DNA from: Gemmatimonadota bacterium
GTDB taxonomy: Bacteria > Gemmatimonadota > Gemmatimonadetes > Palauibacterales > Palauibacteraceae
Length of the DNA stretch: 35,933 nt
Direction of reading: 5' to 3'
Assembly (NCBI GenBank): GCA_020351855.1
Contig: CP070670.1
Span: 28,709 to 64,641, forward strand
Shown here: one piece after another, positions 8,648 through 16,474 of the stretch
Layout: the number at the start of each line of letters is the position of its first letter
Numbering within the stretch: the first letter of the stretch is position 1
Notes under the pieces: model-generated
Told to the model about the DNA's origin: nothing
Seen by the model: only the letters and a program-made list of their open reading frames with translations
The model's database searches: none
Translations under genes and position numbers: made by a program

Positions 8648-9982
8648 TCAAGCGAGGCGCTCGATGAAGTGGGTGTCGACGTCTCCGGCCGCGAAATCGG
8701 GATGGCTGAGCACCCTCTGGAGAAACGGGATCGTTGTCCGCACGCCTTCGATGATGAACTCGTCGAGGGCATGATAGGCACGGCTCAGAGCTTCGTCTCT
8801 GTCGTTGGCGCGCACGATGAGCTTGGCGATCAGAGAGTCGTAGTACGGAGGTACCCGGTAGCCGGCGTACACGTGCGTGTCGATTCGGATGCCGGGTCCG
8901 CCAGGGGCGTGAAATGCCGTGATCAGGCCGGGCGACGGCCTGAACCCGTTCTCCGGGTCTTCCGCGTTGATGCGGCACTCGATGGCATGCCCGCGCAAGG
9001 CGGGAGGCGCATGCACGGCAAGCCTCTCGCCGGCAGCCACCCGAATCTGTTCCTTCACCAGATCGACGGCCGTCACGGCTTCCGTCACCGGGTGTTCGAC
9101 CTGGATTCGCGTGTTCATCTCCATGAAGTAGAAGCTTCCATCCAGGTCGAGCAGGAACTCTACGGTACCGGCACTCTGGTATCCGATGGACTGGCCCGCG
9201 CGGACCGCGGCATCGCCCATTCGCCTTCGGAGATCCTCGTCGAGCGCCGGACTGGGGCTCTCCTCGATCAGCTTCTGATGCCTTCGCTGCACGGAGCAGT
9301 CGCGCTCGCCGAAGTGCACGACCTCGCCGTGCTGGTCGCCCATCACCTGAATCTCTACGTGTCTGGGCCGCTGGATGTACTTCTCCAGGTACACGCTGGG
9401 GTCGTCGAAAGCCGCCTTTGCCTCGTTGCGTGCCATCACGAACGCGCGACGCAGCTGCTCCTCGTTCTCGCCGAGCCGCATGCCCTTCCCCCCACCGCCG
9501 GCGGCCGCCTTGATGATCACGGGGAACCCGATCCGGCGCGCTTCCACTACCGCCTCCTCCTCATCACCCACGGTGCCCTGCGAGCCAGGGACCACCGGGA
9601 CACCCGCGGCGGTCATCGTGCGCCGGGCCTCCGCCTTGTCGCCCATCTTACGGATCTGATCGGCGGTCGGGCCGATGAACACGAGTCCGCTCCGCTCGCA
9701 GATCTCGGCGAAATCGCCGTTCTCGGCCAGGAAGCCATAGCCGGGGTGGATGCCGTCCGCACCCGTGATCTCCGCCGCGGCGAGGATACGGGGAATGTTC
9801 AGGTAGCTATCGCGAGCCGGCGGCGGTCCGATGCAGATGTCCTCATCTGAGAACCGCACGTGAAGAGAGTCTCGGTCGGCCTCGGAGTAAACGGCGACCG
9901 TGCGAATGTCGAGCTCGCGGCAGGCCCGGATCACCCGGAGCGCCACCTCGCCCCGGTTGGCGATGAGGATCTTGTCGAACAC
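8648..9982 (-). CDS. accC: acetyl-CoA carboxylase biotin carboxylase subunit
   Basis: AccC carboxylates the biotin carried by AccB using ATP and bicarbonate, the first half-reaction of malonyl-CoA synthesis. The 444-residue product starts with the classic [22 protein letters not shown]-grasp features follow: [47 protein letters not shown] and [16 protein letters not shown]. The C-terminal domain has [18 protein letters not shown]. Length is normal. The start is GTG at 9982, with no strong ribosome site. It lies 36 bases after accB, the usual accB-accC order. The carboxyltransferase subunits are not in this window. Confidence 0.98.
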   Translation of the reverse strand: MFDKILIANRGEVALRVIRACRELDIRTVAVYSEADRDSLHVRFSDEDICIGPPPARDSYLNIPRILAAAEITGADGIHPGYGFLAENGDFAEICERSGLVFIGPTADQIRKMGDKAEARRTMTAAGVPVVPGSQGTVGDEEEAVVEARRIGFPVIIKAAAGGGGKGMRLGENEEQLRRAFVMARNEAKAAFDDPSVYLEKYIQRPRHVEIQVMGDQHGEVVHFGERDCSVQRRHQKLIEESPSPALDEDLRRRMGDAAVRAGQSIGYQSAGTVEFLLDLDGSFYFMEMNTRIQVEHPVTEAVTAVDLVKEQIRVAAGERLAVHAPPALRGHAIECRINAEDPENGFRPSPGLITAFHAPGGPGIRIDTHVYAGYRVPPYYDSLIAKLIVRANDRDEALSRAYHALDEFIIEGVRTTIPFLQRVLSHPDFAAGDVDTHFIERLA

Positions 9983-10018
9983 GCGGGATCGCTAAAGCCG
10001 AAGCGGCAGCCGGCGCCG

Positions 10019-10540
10019 CTAGCCGGCGCCGTCCGCTGCGATGCGGAAGAGCACCTGGCCGTACTCGACCGGCTCGGCGTTTTGAACGGAGATCTCGCGC
10101 ACGACGCCCGTCACCTCCGACTCCAGCTCGTTCATGAGCTTCATCGCCTCTAGGATGCAGAGCGTCTGGCCCTTCTTGACGCGATCGCCGATCTCCACGT
10201 AGGGCGGTGCATCGGGGGCGGCGGCCCGGTAGAACGTCCCCACCATCGGCGAGCTGACCTCCAGGAGATCCTCTCCCTTCTCCTCTGTCTCCGCCGCGGA
10301 CCCGGTCTCAGGCGTCGGGCCGGGTGACGAGGCGGGCGGAGGCGGCGCAGCGGTCGCGCCGGAAGAGCTGGCGGGAACGCCTGATACCGCTGCCCCCCCG
10401 GCGGCCAGGGGCGCCGCCGCGGCGATCGGCGGGGACTTCGACAGCATGATGCGGCTCCCGAAGCGGGAAACCTCGAGCGAGTCGATATCCGACTCGTCGA
10501 CGAGTTCGATGAGCTGCCGAATCCAGTTCAGGTCGAACAT
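10019..10540 (-). CDS. accB: biotin carboxyl carrier protein of acetyl-CoA carboxylase
   Basis: AccB carries the biotin that shuttles CO2 between biotin carboxylase and carboxyltransferase. Of 173 residues, 1-38 form the N-terminal domain, about 39-90 an Ala/Pro/Ser-rich flexible linker, and 92-170 the biotinyl domain. The biotin lysine is Lys134 in CILEAMKLMNELESEV. SSPMVGTFYRAAAPDAPPYV includes the typical thumb region. The ATG at 10540 follows the efp stop by one base. The efp-accB-accC order is common in bacteria and supports the call. Confidence 0.97.
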   Translation of the reverse strand: MFDLNWIRQLIELVDESDIDSLEVSRFGSRIMLSKSPPIAAAAPLAAGGAAVSGVPASSSGATAAPPPPASSPGPTPETGSAAETEEKGEDLLEVSSPMVGTFYRAAAPDAPPYVEIGDRVKKGQTLCILEAMKLMNELESEVTGVVREISVQNAEPVEYGQVLFRIAADGAG

Positions 10541-10541
10541 C

Positions 10542-11105
10542 TCAGGTCACCCGCTCCAGGTACTTCTGAATCGTGCGATCGACACGGATCGTTTCGCCCT
10601 GCTCCACGAAGAGCGGGACCTGGACGGTCGCGCCCGTGCTCAGACGTGCCGGTTTCGTCCCTCCCTGCGCGGTGTCACCCTTCACGCCGGGCTCGGTCTC
10701 TACGACCTCGAGCTCGACGAATTGCGGGAGCTCCACGGACAGCACCTGATCGTCCCTGGTGAGGCCTTCACAGACCATGTTCTCCTGCAGGTACAGGAGC
10801 TGCTCCTGGCCGATGGCATCGGCCGACAGGGGGATCATCTCGTACGTCTCCATGTCCATGAAGTAGTAGAGCTGACCGTCCGTGTAGGAGTACTGGATGG
10901 GTCGGCGCACGAGGCGCACCTCGCGAACCTTCTCGCCGGCCCGGAACGTCTTGTCCAGCACCGCACCCGACATCACATCCTTCAGCTTCGTGCGGACGAA
11001 GGCGCCGCCCTTCCCCGGCTTCACGTGCTGGAAGTAGGTGATCGAGAACAGCGTGCCGTCGAGCTCTATCACCATCCCGTTTCTGAAATCCGAGGTGTCC
11101 GCCAT
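10542..11105 (-). CDS. efp: translation elongation factor P
   Basis: EF-P relieves ribosome stalling at polyproline stretches. The 187-residue product has the usual three beta-barrel domains. The loop VKPGKGGAFVRTKLK places Lys32 at the tip, the position that is beta-lysylated in enterobacteria; the sequence cannot tell which modification, if any, is used here. YSYTDGQLYYFMDMETYEM marks domain II, and the C-terminal GDTAQGGTKPARLSTGATVQ matches the S1-like domain III. A short AT-rich stretch lies just upstream and probably contains its promoter. accB follows after one base. Confidence 0.98.
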   Translation of the reverse strand: MADTSDFRNGMVIELDGTLFSITYFQHVKPGKGGAFVRTKLKDVMSGAVLDKTFRAGEKVREVRLVRRPIQYSYTDGQLYYFMDMETYEMIPLSADAIGQEQLLYLQENMVCEGLTRDDQVLSVELPQFVELEVVETEPGVKGDTAQGGTKPARLSTGATVQVPLFVEQGETIRVDRTIQKYLERVT

Positions 11106-11150
11106 CGTTTCGAATCTATAAGATGTTCTGAAATAGAAAGATAAAGTAAC
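11106..11150 (-). promoter_or_regulatory. AT-rich promoter region upstream of efp
   Basis: This stretch is conspicuously AT-rich against a GC-rich background. On the minus strand TATAGA at 11120..11115 ends nine bases before the efp ATG, and TATCTTTC lies further up near 11143. No well-placed TTG -35 box pairs with either, so the exact promoter is undecided. No clear Shine-Dalgarno sequence precedes the ATG. Confidence 0.45.
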
Positions 11151-11188
11151 AATCCGACGCGCAGCAGCGGGTCACCTGCGCGCCGCTG

Positions 11189-12283
11189 TCAGAGCTCCCG
11201 GAGCGCAGAGCCGGATGTCGTCAGGATACGGGCTCCATCCGCCGCCACGGCGACATCCTCCTCGATCCGGACCCCGCCACGCCCCGGAAGATACACTCCC
11301 GGTTCCACCGTCACCACATTTCCCGCCGCCAGCGTCTCCTTGGAAGCGCGGTAGAGTCGCGGCCCCTCGTGGACCTCCAGGCCGATCCCGTGCCCCACCG
11401 AGTGCCCGAATCGGTCGCCCAGGCCAGCGGCCTCCAGATGCTCGCGCGCGGCCCGATCCACGTCGGCAGCGGGCCGATCGGGACGGATCGCCTCCAGAGC
11501 CGCCGACTGCGCCCCCAGTACCTGCGCGTGAACCTGCCGCTGCCAGGGCCGGGCGCGACCCAACGCGACCGTCCGGGTGATGTCCGAGCAGTATCCATCA
11601 CGAGTCGCGCCGAAATCGAGGAGAAGCAGGTCGCCCTCGCAAAGCCTCCGCGTCGAGGGTTGCCCGTGCGGCAGGGCGGTGCGCTCCCCGCTCAACGCGA
11701 TCGTGTCGAACGGGGCGCCATCGGAGCCCCGGAGGGCAAGCCGATAGTCAAGCTCGGCGGCCAGGTCCCGCTCGCTCATCCCCTCCCGAATGACGGAGAG
11801 GAGATCCTCGAATGCCTGCTCCGCGATCCGCACGGCGCTCTCGATCCGTTCCAGCTCTGACGGCTCCTTGACGGCCCTCAGCCGCTCCACGGTGGGCGGC
11901 AGATCTTCCCACACGACGCTGCCGCATCGTTCTCCGAGCTCCCGCCGGTCCCGCACCGTCACGTGTTCGGCCTCAAAGCCGACCTTCCGCACTTCGAGGC
12001 GCCCTCCCAGACGCTTTTCCAGGGTTGCCGGCAGCCCGTCCCTTGCCAGCACCACCTCCACGGCCTCGCCCACCTCCTGGCTCGCCTGTTCCTCGTAGCG
12101 GAAGTCGGTGAGAAGCCAGGTCTCCTCGCCCAGCACGACGAGCATGCCGCTGGAGCCGGTGAACCCGGAGAGGTACCTGACATTGGGCCGGTGCGTGACC
12201 AGAGCGGCATCCAGACCGTTCCGAAGCAGGTCGGACCGCAGCCGGGCCAGCCGATCTGGGAAGGCCTCGACCGGGGCGCTCAC
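11189..12283 (-). CDS. Xaa-Pro aminopeptidase/dipeptidase (M24 family)
   Basis: This is a cytoplasmic M24 metallopeptidase that releases residues next to proline. The N-terminal creatinase-like domain (about 5-135) includes [16 protein letters not shown]. The catalytic pita-bread domain follows with all five metal ligands: Asp223 in LLLDFGA, Asp234 in CSDITRT, His298 in [14 protein letters not shown], Glu327 in TVEPG and Glu341 in RIEED. Length is normal for the PepP/PepQ/YpdF group; motifs do not separate them. I chose GTG at 12283, which overlaps the aroQ stop as GTGA; another in-frame GTG at 12301 would add six residues. It is the last gene of the TPR-aroQ-peptidase group before efp. Confidence 0.93.
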   Translation of the reverse strand: MSAPVEAFPDRLARLRSDLLRNGLDAALVTHRPNVRYLSGFTGSSGMLVVLGEETWLLTDFRYEEQASQEVGEAVEVVLARDGLPATLEKRLGGRLEVRKVGFEAEHVTVRDRRELGERCGSVVWEDLPPTVERLRAVKEPSELERIESAVRIAEQAFEDLLSVIREGMSERDLAAELDYRLALRGSDGAPFDTIALSGERTALPHGQPSTRRLCEGDLLLLDFGATRDGYCSDITRTVALGRARPWQRQVHAQVLGAQSAALEAIRPDRPAADVDRAAREHLEAAGLGDRFGHSVGHGIGLEVHEGPRLYRASKETLAAGNVVTVEPGVYLPGRGGVRIEEDVAVAADGARILTTSGSALREL

Positions 12284-12732
12284 TCGTCGGCGCGCCCGCA
12301 CGAGGCCAGGTGCGCGAGGAGACCGTCCAGGGCGAGCAGGTAGCTTTCGGCGCGGAATCCCATCACGACACCGACGGCGATCTCCGCAAGCACGGAACGG
12401 CCCCGGAACGGCTCGCGGGCGAGGACGTTGGAGAGGTGGACCTCGACGAATGGCTTACCGGCCGCCTCCAGCGCATCCCGCAGCGCGTAGCTGGTGTGGC
12501 CGAGGGCCGCCGGATTGACCAGCCATCCATCCACGCCATCCATCGTCGCGCGGATCCAGTCGATCAGCACACCCTCGTGATTCGACTGGAAGGCGATGAG
12601 GTCGATGCCGCGCCGCTCGGCTCCTTCGGAGAGGCGGCGGTCGATCTCGACGAGGGTGACGTCGCCGTATTGCGCGGGATCCCGACGACCGAGCAGGTCG
12701 AGATTGGGTCCGTGAAGTACTGCCACTCGCAA
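12280..12732 (-). CDS. aroQ: type II 3-dehydroquinate dehydratase
   Basis: AroQ dehydrates 3-dehydroquinate to 3-dehydroshikimate in the shikimate pathway. The 150-residue product is of standard length. Diagnostic motifs are HGPNLDLLGRRDPAQYG with Tyr22, FQSNHEGVLIDWI, VNPAALGHTSYALRDAL, and VEVHLSN with His99 then REPFR with Arg110. These are the known catalytic and phosphate-side residues of type II enzymes. It starts seven bases after the TPR gene stop and overlaps the peptidase start, so the three are probably one transcript. No other shikimate gene is visible here. Confidence 0.97.
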   Translation of the reverse strand: MRVAVLHGPNLDLLGRRDPAQYGDVTLVEIDRRLSEGAERRGIDLIAFQSNHEGVLIDWIRATMDGVDGWLVNPAALGHTSYALRDALEAAGKPFVEVHLSNVLAREPFRGRSVLAEIAVGVVMGFRAESYLLALDGLLAHLASCGRADE

Positions 12733-12738
12733 GGATCG

Positions 12739-13785
12739 CTACCGTTTGCGACGGCGGAGCCAATCACCGAAGCCGGGGAAGGATCGCTCCGGCTCCGGGA
12801 CCTTCTCGCCCCCCTCAGCGAGCGTCGACTGGCGCTCCTCGTTGGCATCCGCGTCGGAGTCATGGAAGCGCTCGAGTCGTGCCCTGCCATGTATCAGTGC
12901 CTGCAAATGGGCTCGGATCCCTCCGCCTTCGGGCGCACTGGCGCGCTCCGCACCGGCCTGGCCGTCCGCACCGGCCCCCGCCGCCCCGATCGCGGTCGGT
13001 CGCTCGTGCCGCACCCAATCGTCGAGGCCGGCCTCGAGGTCGCGCGCCCACGTCTCGAGGCCCTCCACCGCACCCTCCGGGCGATCCGCAAGTCCCTCCC
13101 CGCGCGGGCCGGCGCCCAGCGATCGGGCTTTGGCGAGCCTCTCGCGGAGCGACGGGTCGGCCGGATGACGCTTCACGAGCTCCCAGTAGATCGCCGCGGC
13201 CTCCTCGTACAGTCCCTGCTGAAGGTACAGATCGGCCATCGTCGCGGTGATCATCCCCGCTTCCCTCAGCGCCGACACGCCTTCGGCTTGGCGGTCTTCA
13301 GCCTCGTCAGCGGTCCCGGCGGTCGCACTCGACAGCTCCGGCTGCGATGCCGTGCGCTCCGACTCCCGAGCCAGCTGCGCCGCTTCCGAGAGCAGTCGTG
13401 CCGTCTCCTCGCCAAGAGGCTCGATTTGAGCCAGGCGCTCCCCCCACCGCCGAGCCGCCTCTTGATCCTCTGCGGCCAGGGCGAGCTCGGTGAGCTCGCG
13501 AAGCGCGACGAGGTTCTCCGGATCCAGATCGACAACGCGCCGCCAGGCGCCGGCCGCATCGGCTCCCCGCCTCAGATCCAGCAGGCAGCGGGCGTGGACG
13601 ATGTGGGCGCTGATGTACTCGGGGTGTCGTTCGAGGCCGCCGGCCAGGATCTCGAGCGCCCTCTCCGGATTGCCCGCCTTCCGGTAGGCGTCGGCCAGCC
13701 GGGCAAACACGAAGCTCTCGGGATGCTCCGCGTACTGCTGCTCGAACCGTCGGATCTCGCTGGCGTCGATGTGGTCGGAGTGCAT
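12739..13785 (-). CDS. tetratricopeptide-repeat protein of unknown function
   Basis: The 348-residue product has TPR-like helical hairpins in residues about 8-120: FVFARLADAYRKAGNPERALEI, ISAHIVHARCLLDLRRGADA and LVALRELTELALAAEDQEAA. A further repeat occurs near 180-215 (MADLYLQQGLYEEAAAIYWEL). The middle and C-terminal parts are Ala/Glu/Gly-rich and probably disordered, ending in the basic WLRRRKR. No signal peptide or membrane segment is seen, so it is likely cytoplasmic. It heads the aroQ run and is divergent from the ppiD-like gene, with a good promoter candidate 68-97 bases upstream. TPRs indicate protein-protein interaction; I cannot assign a partner. Confidence 0.8.
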   Translation of the reverse strand: MHSDHIDASEIRRFEQQYAEHPESFVFARLADAYRKAGNPERALEILAGGLERHPEYISAHIVHARCLLDLRRGADAAGAWRRVVDLDPENLVALRELTELALAAEDQEAARRWGERLAQIEPLGEETARLLSEAAQLARESERTASQPELSSATAGTADEAEDRQAEGVSALREAGMITATMADLYLQQGLYEEAAAIYWELVKRHPADPSLRERLAKARSLGAGPRGEGLADRPEGAVEGLETWARDLEAGLDDWVRHERPTAIGAAGAGADGQAGAERASAPEGGGIRAHLQALIHGRARLERFHDSDADANEERQSTLAEGGEKVPEPERSFPGFGDWLRRRKR

Positions 13786-13852
13786 GGGCCGGTCTGAAGA
13801 GGAGTCCGTCCGCTGCCTCGTGTGCCGTCAGAGGCGGCCAAATCCGGCTGGA

Positions 13853-13882
13853 AAGGTATGCCGCTGGTTCCGGAGAAGTCAA
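13853..13882 (-). promoter_or_regulatory. promoter candidate for the TPR-aroQ run
   Basis: On the minus strand TTGACT (13882..13877) and TACCTT (13858..13853) are 18 bases apart. Expected transcription start lies roughly 60 bases before the ATG at 13785. The arrangement matches four other candidates in this window. Confidence 0.6.
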
Positions 13883-13902
13883 CGAAAACAGGGACATTTC
13901 GG

Positions 13903-13931
13903 TTGCCGGGACGGCAGGCTGACGCTAGCTT
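13903..13931 (+). promoter_or_regulatory. promoter candidate for the ppiD-like gene
   Basis: TTGCCG (13903-13908) and TAGCTT (13926-13931) are separated by 17 bases on the plus strand, about 90 bases before the ATG. Its -35 box lies about 20 bases from the -35 box of the divergent TPR promoter, so the two may compete or share a regulator. Confidence 0.55.
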
Positions 13932-14007
13932 GCGGGTGCAGTCACCTTTCGGTGTGGGAGGAACATTGGCGGCCTTTCAGGGGCCGCTTCGCATTTATTG
14001 TCGGTCC

Positions 14008-14011
14008 GGAG
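14008..14011 (+). promoter_or_regulatory. ribosome binding site choosing the ATG at 14021
   Basis: GGAG lies nine bases before ATG at 14021. In-frame ATGs at 14027 and 14036 would be spaced too far, so 14021 is preferred. Confidence 0.55.
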
Positions 14012-14020
14012 ACGTCCGCG

Positions 14021-15850
14021 ATGGTCATGCGTGCTATGCGGGACAGCGCCAAGTGGGTGATGCTGATCCTCTCGATCGCATTCGTGGGGTGGCTCGTCCT
14101 TGATTGGGTGCAGAGCCGGCAGTCCTCGGCCGCCACCGGACCGAACCCCGTGGTGCTCACGGTGAACGGGCAGGAGATCCGACTCGCACAGTGGAGCCAG
14201 TTCCTGGAGGGGCGCCTGGACGTCGCCCGCACGAACGCACAGGAACCGCTCACGGACGAGCAGGTCCGCCAGATTCGGGAGGCCAGCTGGGAAGCCCTGA
14301 TCTCGCAGGTTCTTCTCGACCAGGAGCTCGATCGTCTCTCCATTCACATCAGCGATGCCGAGATCCAGGAGGCATTCCGCACCACGCCCCCTCCGGACCT
14401 GATGGGCCACCCGGCGTTTCAGACAGATGGCCGGTTCGACTACGAGAAGTACCGGCAGTTCTTCGCCGACCAGGTCGTCGACGAGGTGCTTCTCCTCCAA
14501 ATCGAGTCGTACTATCGCGGCGTCCTGCCGCGCCAGAAGCTGGCCGAGCGAATCCAATCCTCGGTGTACGTCAGCGATGATGAGGTGTGGCGGGCCTTCC
14601 GCGACCGGAGTCAGACGGCTCGCGTCCGCTTCGTGAGCGTGGATCCCGCGACCGACGTCGACGCCGCGGAGATCACCGTGGGAGACGATGAGATACGCGC
14701 CTACTACCGGGAGCATCGGGACGACTACGAGAGGCCAGCTACGGCGGTCGTCAACATCGTGAGCCTTTCCGCCAGCCCGTCGGCCGCGGACAGCGCGACG
14801 ACGGCGGCCCGCGCGGACTCGATCCGTCGGCTGATCGTGGCCGGGGAGGCCGATTTCGTCGAGGTGGCATCGACCCTCTCGGCCGATCAGGCGACTGCAG
14901 CCAGCGGAGGGAGCCTTGGCCGCTTCGCGAGAGGCGACCTTGCAGGCCCGCTCGGGGAGGCCGCCTTCACCACCGCGGTGGGCGAGCTGTCCGAGCCGAT
15001 CCTCTCACCGAGAGGCTACCATCTCCTGCGGGTGGATACGCGTTCCGGGGATACGGCGACGGCCAGCCACATCCTCTTCGAGATCGGGCTCTCCGATGAC
15101 ACGGAGGATGCGCTCTTCGACGTGCTCGACGAGCTCGAGGGCATCGCGCTCGACCAGAACCTGAGGGTTGCGGCCGACTCGTTGAGCGTGCCGATAAGGG
15201 AATCCGTGACGCTCACGGAGGATACGGAGTTCGTCCCCGGCGCCGGAGCGCTCGGCGTGGGCGTCGACTGGGCGTTTGACCCGACCACCCTGATCGGAGA
15301 CCTCAGCCAGTTCTTCGAGAACGCGAGCGGCTTCCACATGCTCGAGCTGCTTGAGGTCCGCCCCGCCGGAACCTTCGAACTCGAACAGGTGGAGACCAGC
15401 ATCGAGGCGCTGCTGATTCAGCAGAAGCGGAGGGAGACCGCCCGGCAGAGGGCCGCAGCGGCGCTGGCGGACGGCGAGACGCTAGCCGATGTCGCGGAGA
15501 GCAAGGGCTGGCCGGAGCAGGTGACCCAGCCGTTCACGCGAATCCAGTTCGTACCGGGCCTCGGTCGCGACACGGAGGCGGTGGGCGAGGCATTCGGCCT
15601 GCCCGTCGGACAGATCGGGGGACCGGCGGATGCCGGCGAGACGGTCGTCCTACTCGAGGTTCTGGAGCGCTCCGAGCCATCGCTGGAGGCGTTCGAGGCC
15701 GCCAAAGAGGGCCTCCGGGCGCAGCTGACGATCCAGCAGCAACAGCAACAGCTCGGCCAGTGGCTTCAGGGTTTGCGCGACCGGGCGGAAGTGCGAGACC
15801 TGCGTGACCGTCTAGTTCAGCAGACCAATTCGCCGTTCGGAACGTCCTAG
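14021..15850 (+). CDS. ppiD: PpiD/SurA-type periplasmic peptidyl-prolyl isomerase
   Basis: The 609-residue product is a membrane-anchored periplasmic folding factor. Residues about 11-29 (KWVMLILSIAFVGWLVLDW) form one transmembrane anchor with a short basic cytoplasmic start, as in PpiD. A SurA-like N-terminal chaperone region spans about 40-200. A parvulin-type domain spans about 238-340 (FVEVASTLSADQATAASGGSLGRFARG, then LGEAAFTTAVGELSEPI and GYHLLRVD). The C-terminal half includes a second, degenerate parvulin-like region and ends in a Gln-rich helix (QQQQQQ, near 15735-15755). Size and anchor favour PpiD over soluble SurA. The open frame extends upstream to 13769, but that part lacks a ribosome site and crosses the promoter region. 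It is the only plus-strand gene between 1 and 31 kb. Confidence 0.88.
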   Translation: MVMRAMRDSAKWVMLILSIAFVGWLVLDWVQSRQSSAATGPNPVVLTVNGQEIRLAQWSQFLEGRLDVARTNAQEPLTDEQVRQIREASWEALISQVLLDQELDRLSIHISDAEIQEAFRTTPPPDLMGHPAFQTDGRFDYEKYRQFFADQVVDEVLLLQIESYYRGVLPRQKLAERIQSSVYVSDDEVWRAFRDRSQTARVRFVSVDPATDVDAAEITVGDDEIRAYYREHRDDYERPATAVVNIVSLSASPSAADSATTAARADSIRRLIVAGEADFVEVASTLSADQATAASGGSLGRFARGDLAGPLGEAAFTTAVGELSEPILSPRGYHLLRVDTRSGDTATASHILFEIGLSDDTEDALFDVLDELEGIALDQNLRVAADSLSVPIRESVTLTEDTEFVPGAGALGVGVDWAFDPTTLIGDLSQFFENASGFHMLELLEVRPAGTFELEQVETSIEALLIQQKRRETARQRAAAALADGETLADVAESKGWPEQVTQPFTRIQFVPGLGRDTEAVGEAFGLPVGQIGGPADAGETVVLLEVLERSEPSLEAFEAAKEGLRAQLTIQQQQQQLGQWLQGLRDRAEVRDLRDRLVQQTNSPFGTS

Positions 15851-15860
15851 GAAGGCCAAC

Positions 15861-15890
15861 ACGCTCACCCGGCCGCGCGCGGGTGAGCGT
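15861..15890. terminator. bidirectional hairpin between ppiD-like gene and tatA
   Basis: ACGCTCACCCG pairs perfectly with CGGGTGAGCGT (11 base pairs, 8-base loop). It lies 10 bases after the ppiD-like stop and 6 bases after the convergent tatA stop, ideal for terminating both. There is no T tract on either side, so it is not a classical intrinsic terminator. Confidence 0.65.
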
Positions 15891-15896
15891 CCTCGC

Positions 15897-16112
15897 TCAG
15901 TCCTCCCCCTCTCGCCGCTGCGGCGGAGCTTCTTCCTTGCCGCTGCCTAGCTCGCCGCCGTCTCCTCCCTCGATCTCCTTCACCGAGTCCTTGAACTCAC
16001 GAATCCCCTTGCCCAGTGAGCTCCCGATCTCCGGCAGCCGTCTCGCGCCGAAGAAGAGCAGGATGATGAAGAAGATGAGCAGAAGCTCCCACATCCCCAG
16101 TCCACCAAACAT
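15897..16112 (-). CDS. tatA: twin-arginine translocase subunit TatA/TatE
   Basis: TatA oligomers form the conduit for folded proteins recognised by TatC, encoded at 20586..21353. The 71-residue product begins MFGGLGMWELLLIFFIILLF, a single N-terminal membrane helix. FGARRLPEIGSSLGKGIREFKDSVKEIEG follows, with the FG hinge and the amphipathic helix typical of TatA/E. The tail is acidic and hydrophilic. ATG at 16112 has GGGAG 8 bases upstream. It is last in a group with the polyprenyl synthase and the DUF4321-like gene; tatC is in a separate transcript. Confidence 0.95.
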   Translation of the reverse strand: MFGGLGMWELLLIFFIILLFFGARRLPEIGSSLGKGIREFKDSVKEIEGGDGGELGSGKEEAPPQRREGED

Positions 16113-16190
16113 GGCATGACTCCCGCCGAGACAGAGGTTGGAAGTGGGGATCGGAAACCGCCTCTCGCTGCACCCCTCGGCAGGGCCCGA

Positions 16191-16433
16191 CTAGAGAAGC
16201 GACCTCGCGAACCACGCGATTAATAGTATCCCGATCACGCTTAGAATGTTCAACCGCAACAGAAGCGGGCCGACTGTCAGCGCGATCACGTGCAGGTCGA
16301 TCGACAGCGGTCCGAGACTCGCCGCCACGGTCGTGATGAAGAACTGCCGCGCCGCGCTGGGCGGAAGGGCCAGGATCAGCAGCTCCGTCACCAGCCCCCC
16401 AAGCAGCAGACCGCCGGCCACGATCAGCGCCAC
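16191..16433 (-). CDS. small membrane protein resembling DUF4321
   Basis: The 80-residue product has hydrophobic segments at about 2-22 (LIVAGGLLLGGLVTELLILAL) and 45-78, with PSAARQFF between them. The pattern LLLGGLVTELL, then SLGPLSIDLHVIALTVGPLLLRLNILSVIGILL, fits what I know of DUF4321 small membrane proteins, whose role is unknown. The start is GTG at 16433, with no good ribosome site; the frame stays open upstream without an ATG, so the start is uncertain. It sits between the polyprenyl synthase (41 bases after its stop) and tatA. Confidence 0.7.
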   Translation of the reverse strand: MALIVAGGLLLGGLVTELLILALPPSAARQFFITTVAASLGPLSIDLHVIALTVGPLLLRLNILSVIGILLIAWFARSLL

Positions 16434-16474
16434 TCGACGTGCCGTCGCCTTACGGCGACCCAGCTCGGCGGGCC

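Noticed and set aside
15733..15755. CAG/CAA repeat near the end of the ppiD-like gene
   Set aside because: It encodes a short Gln run in a predicted helix; too short and imperfect to count as a repeat element.
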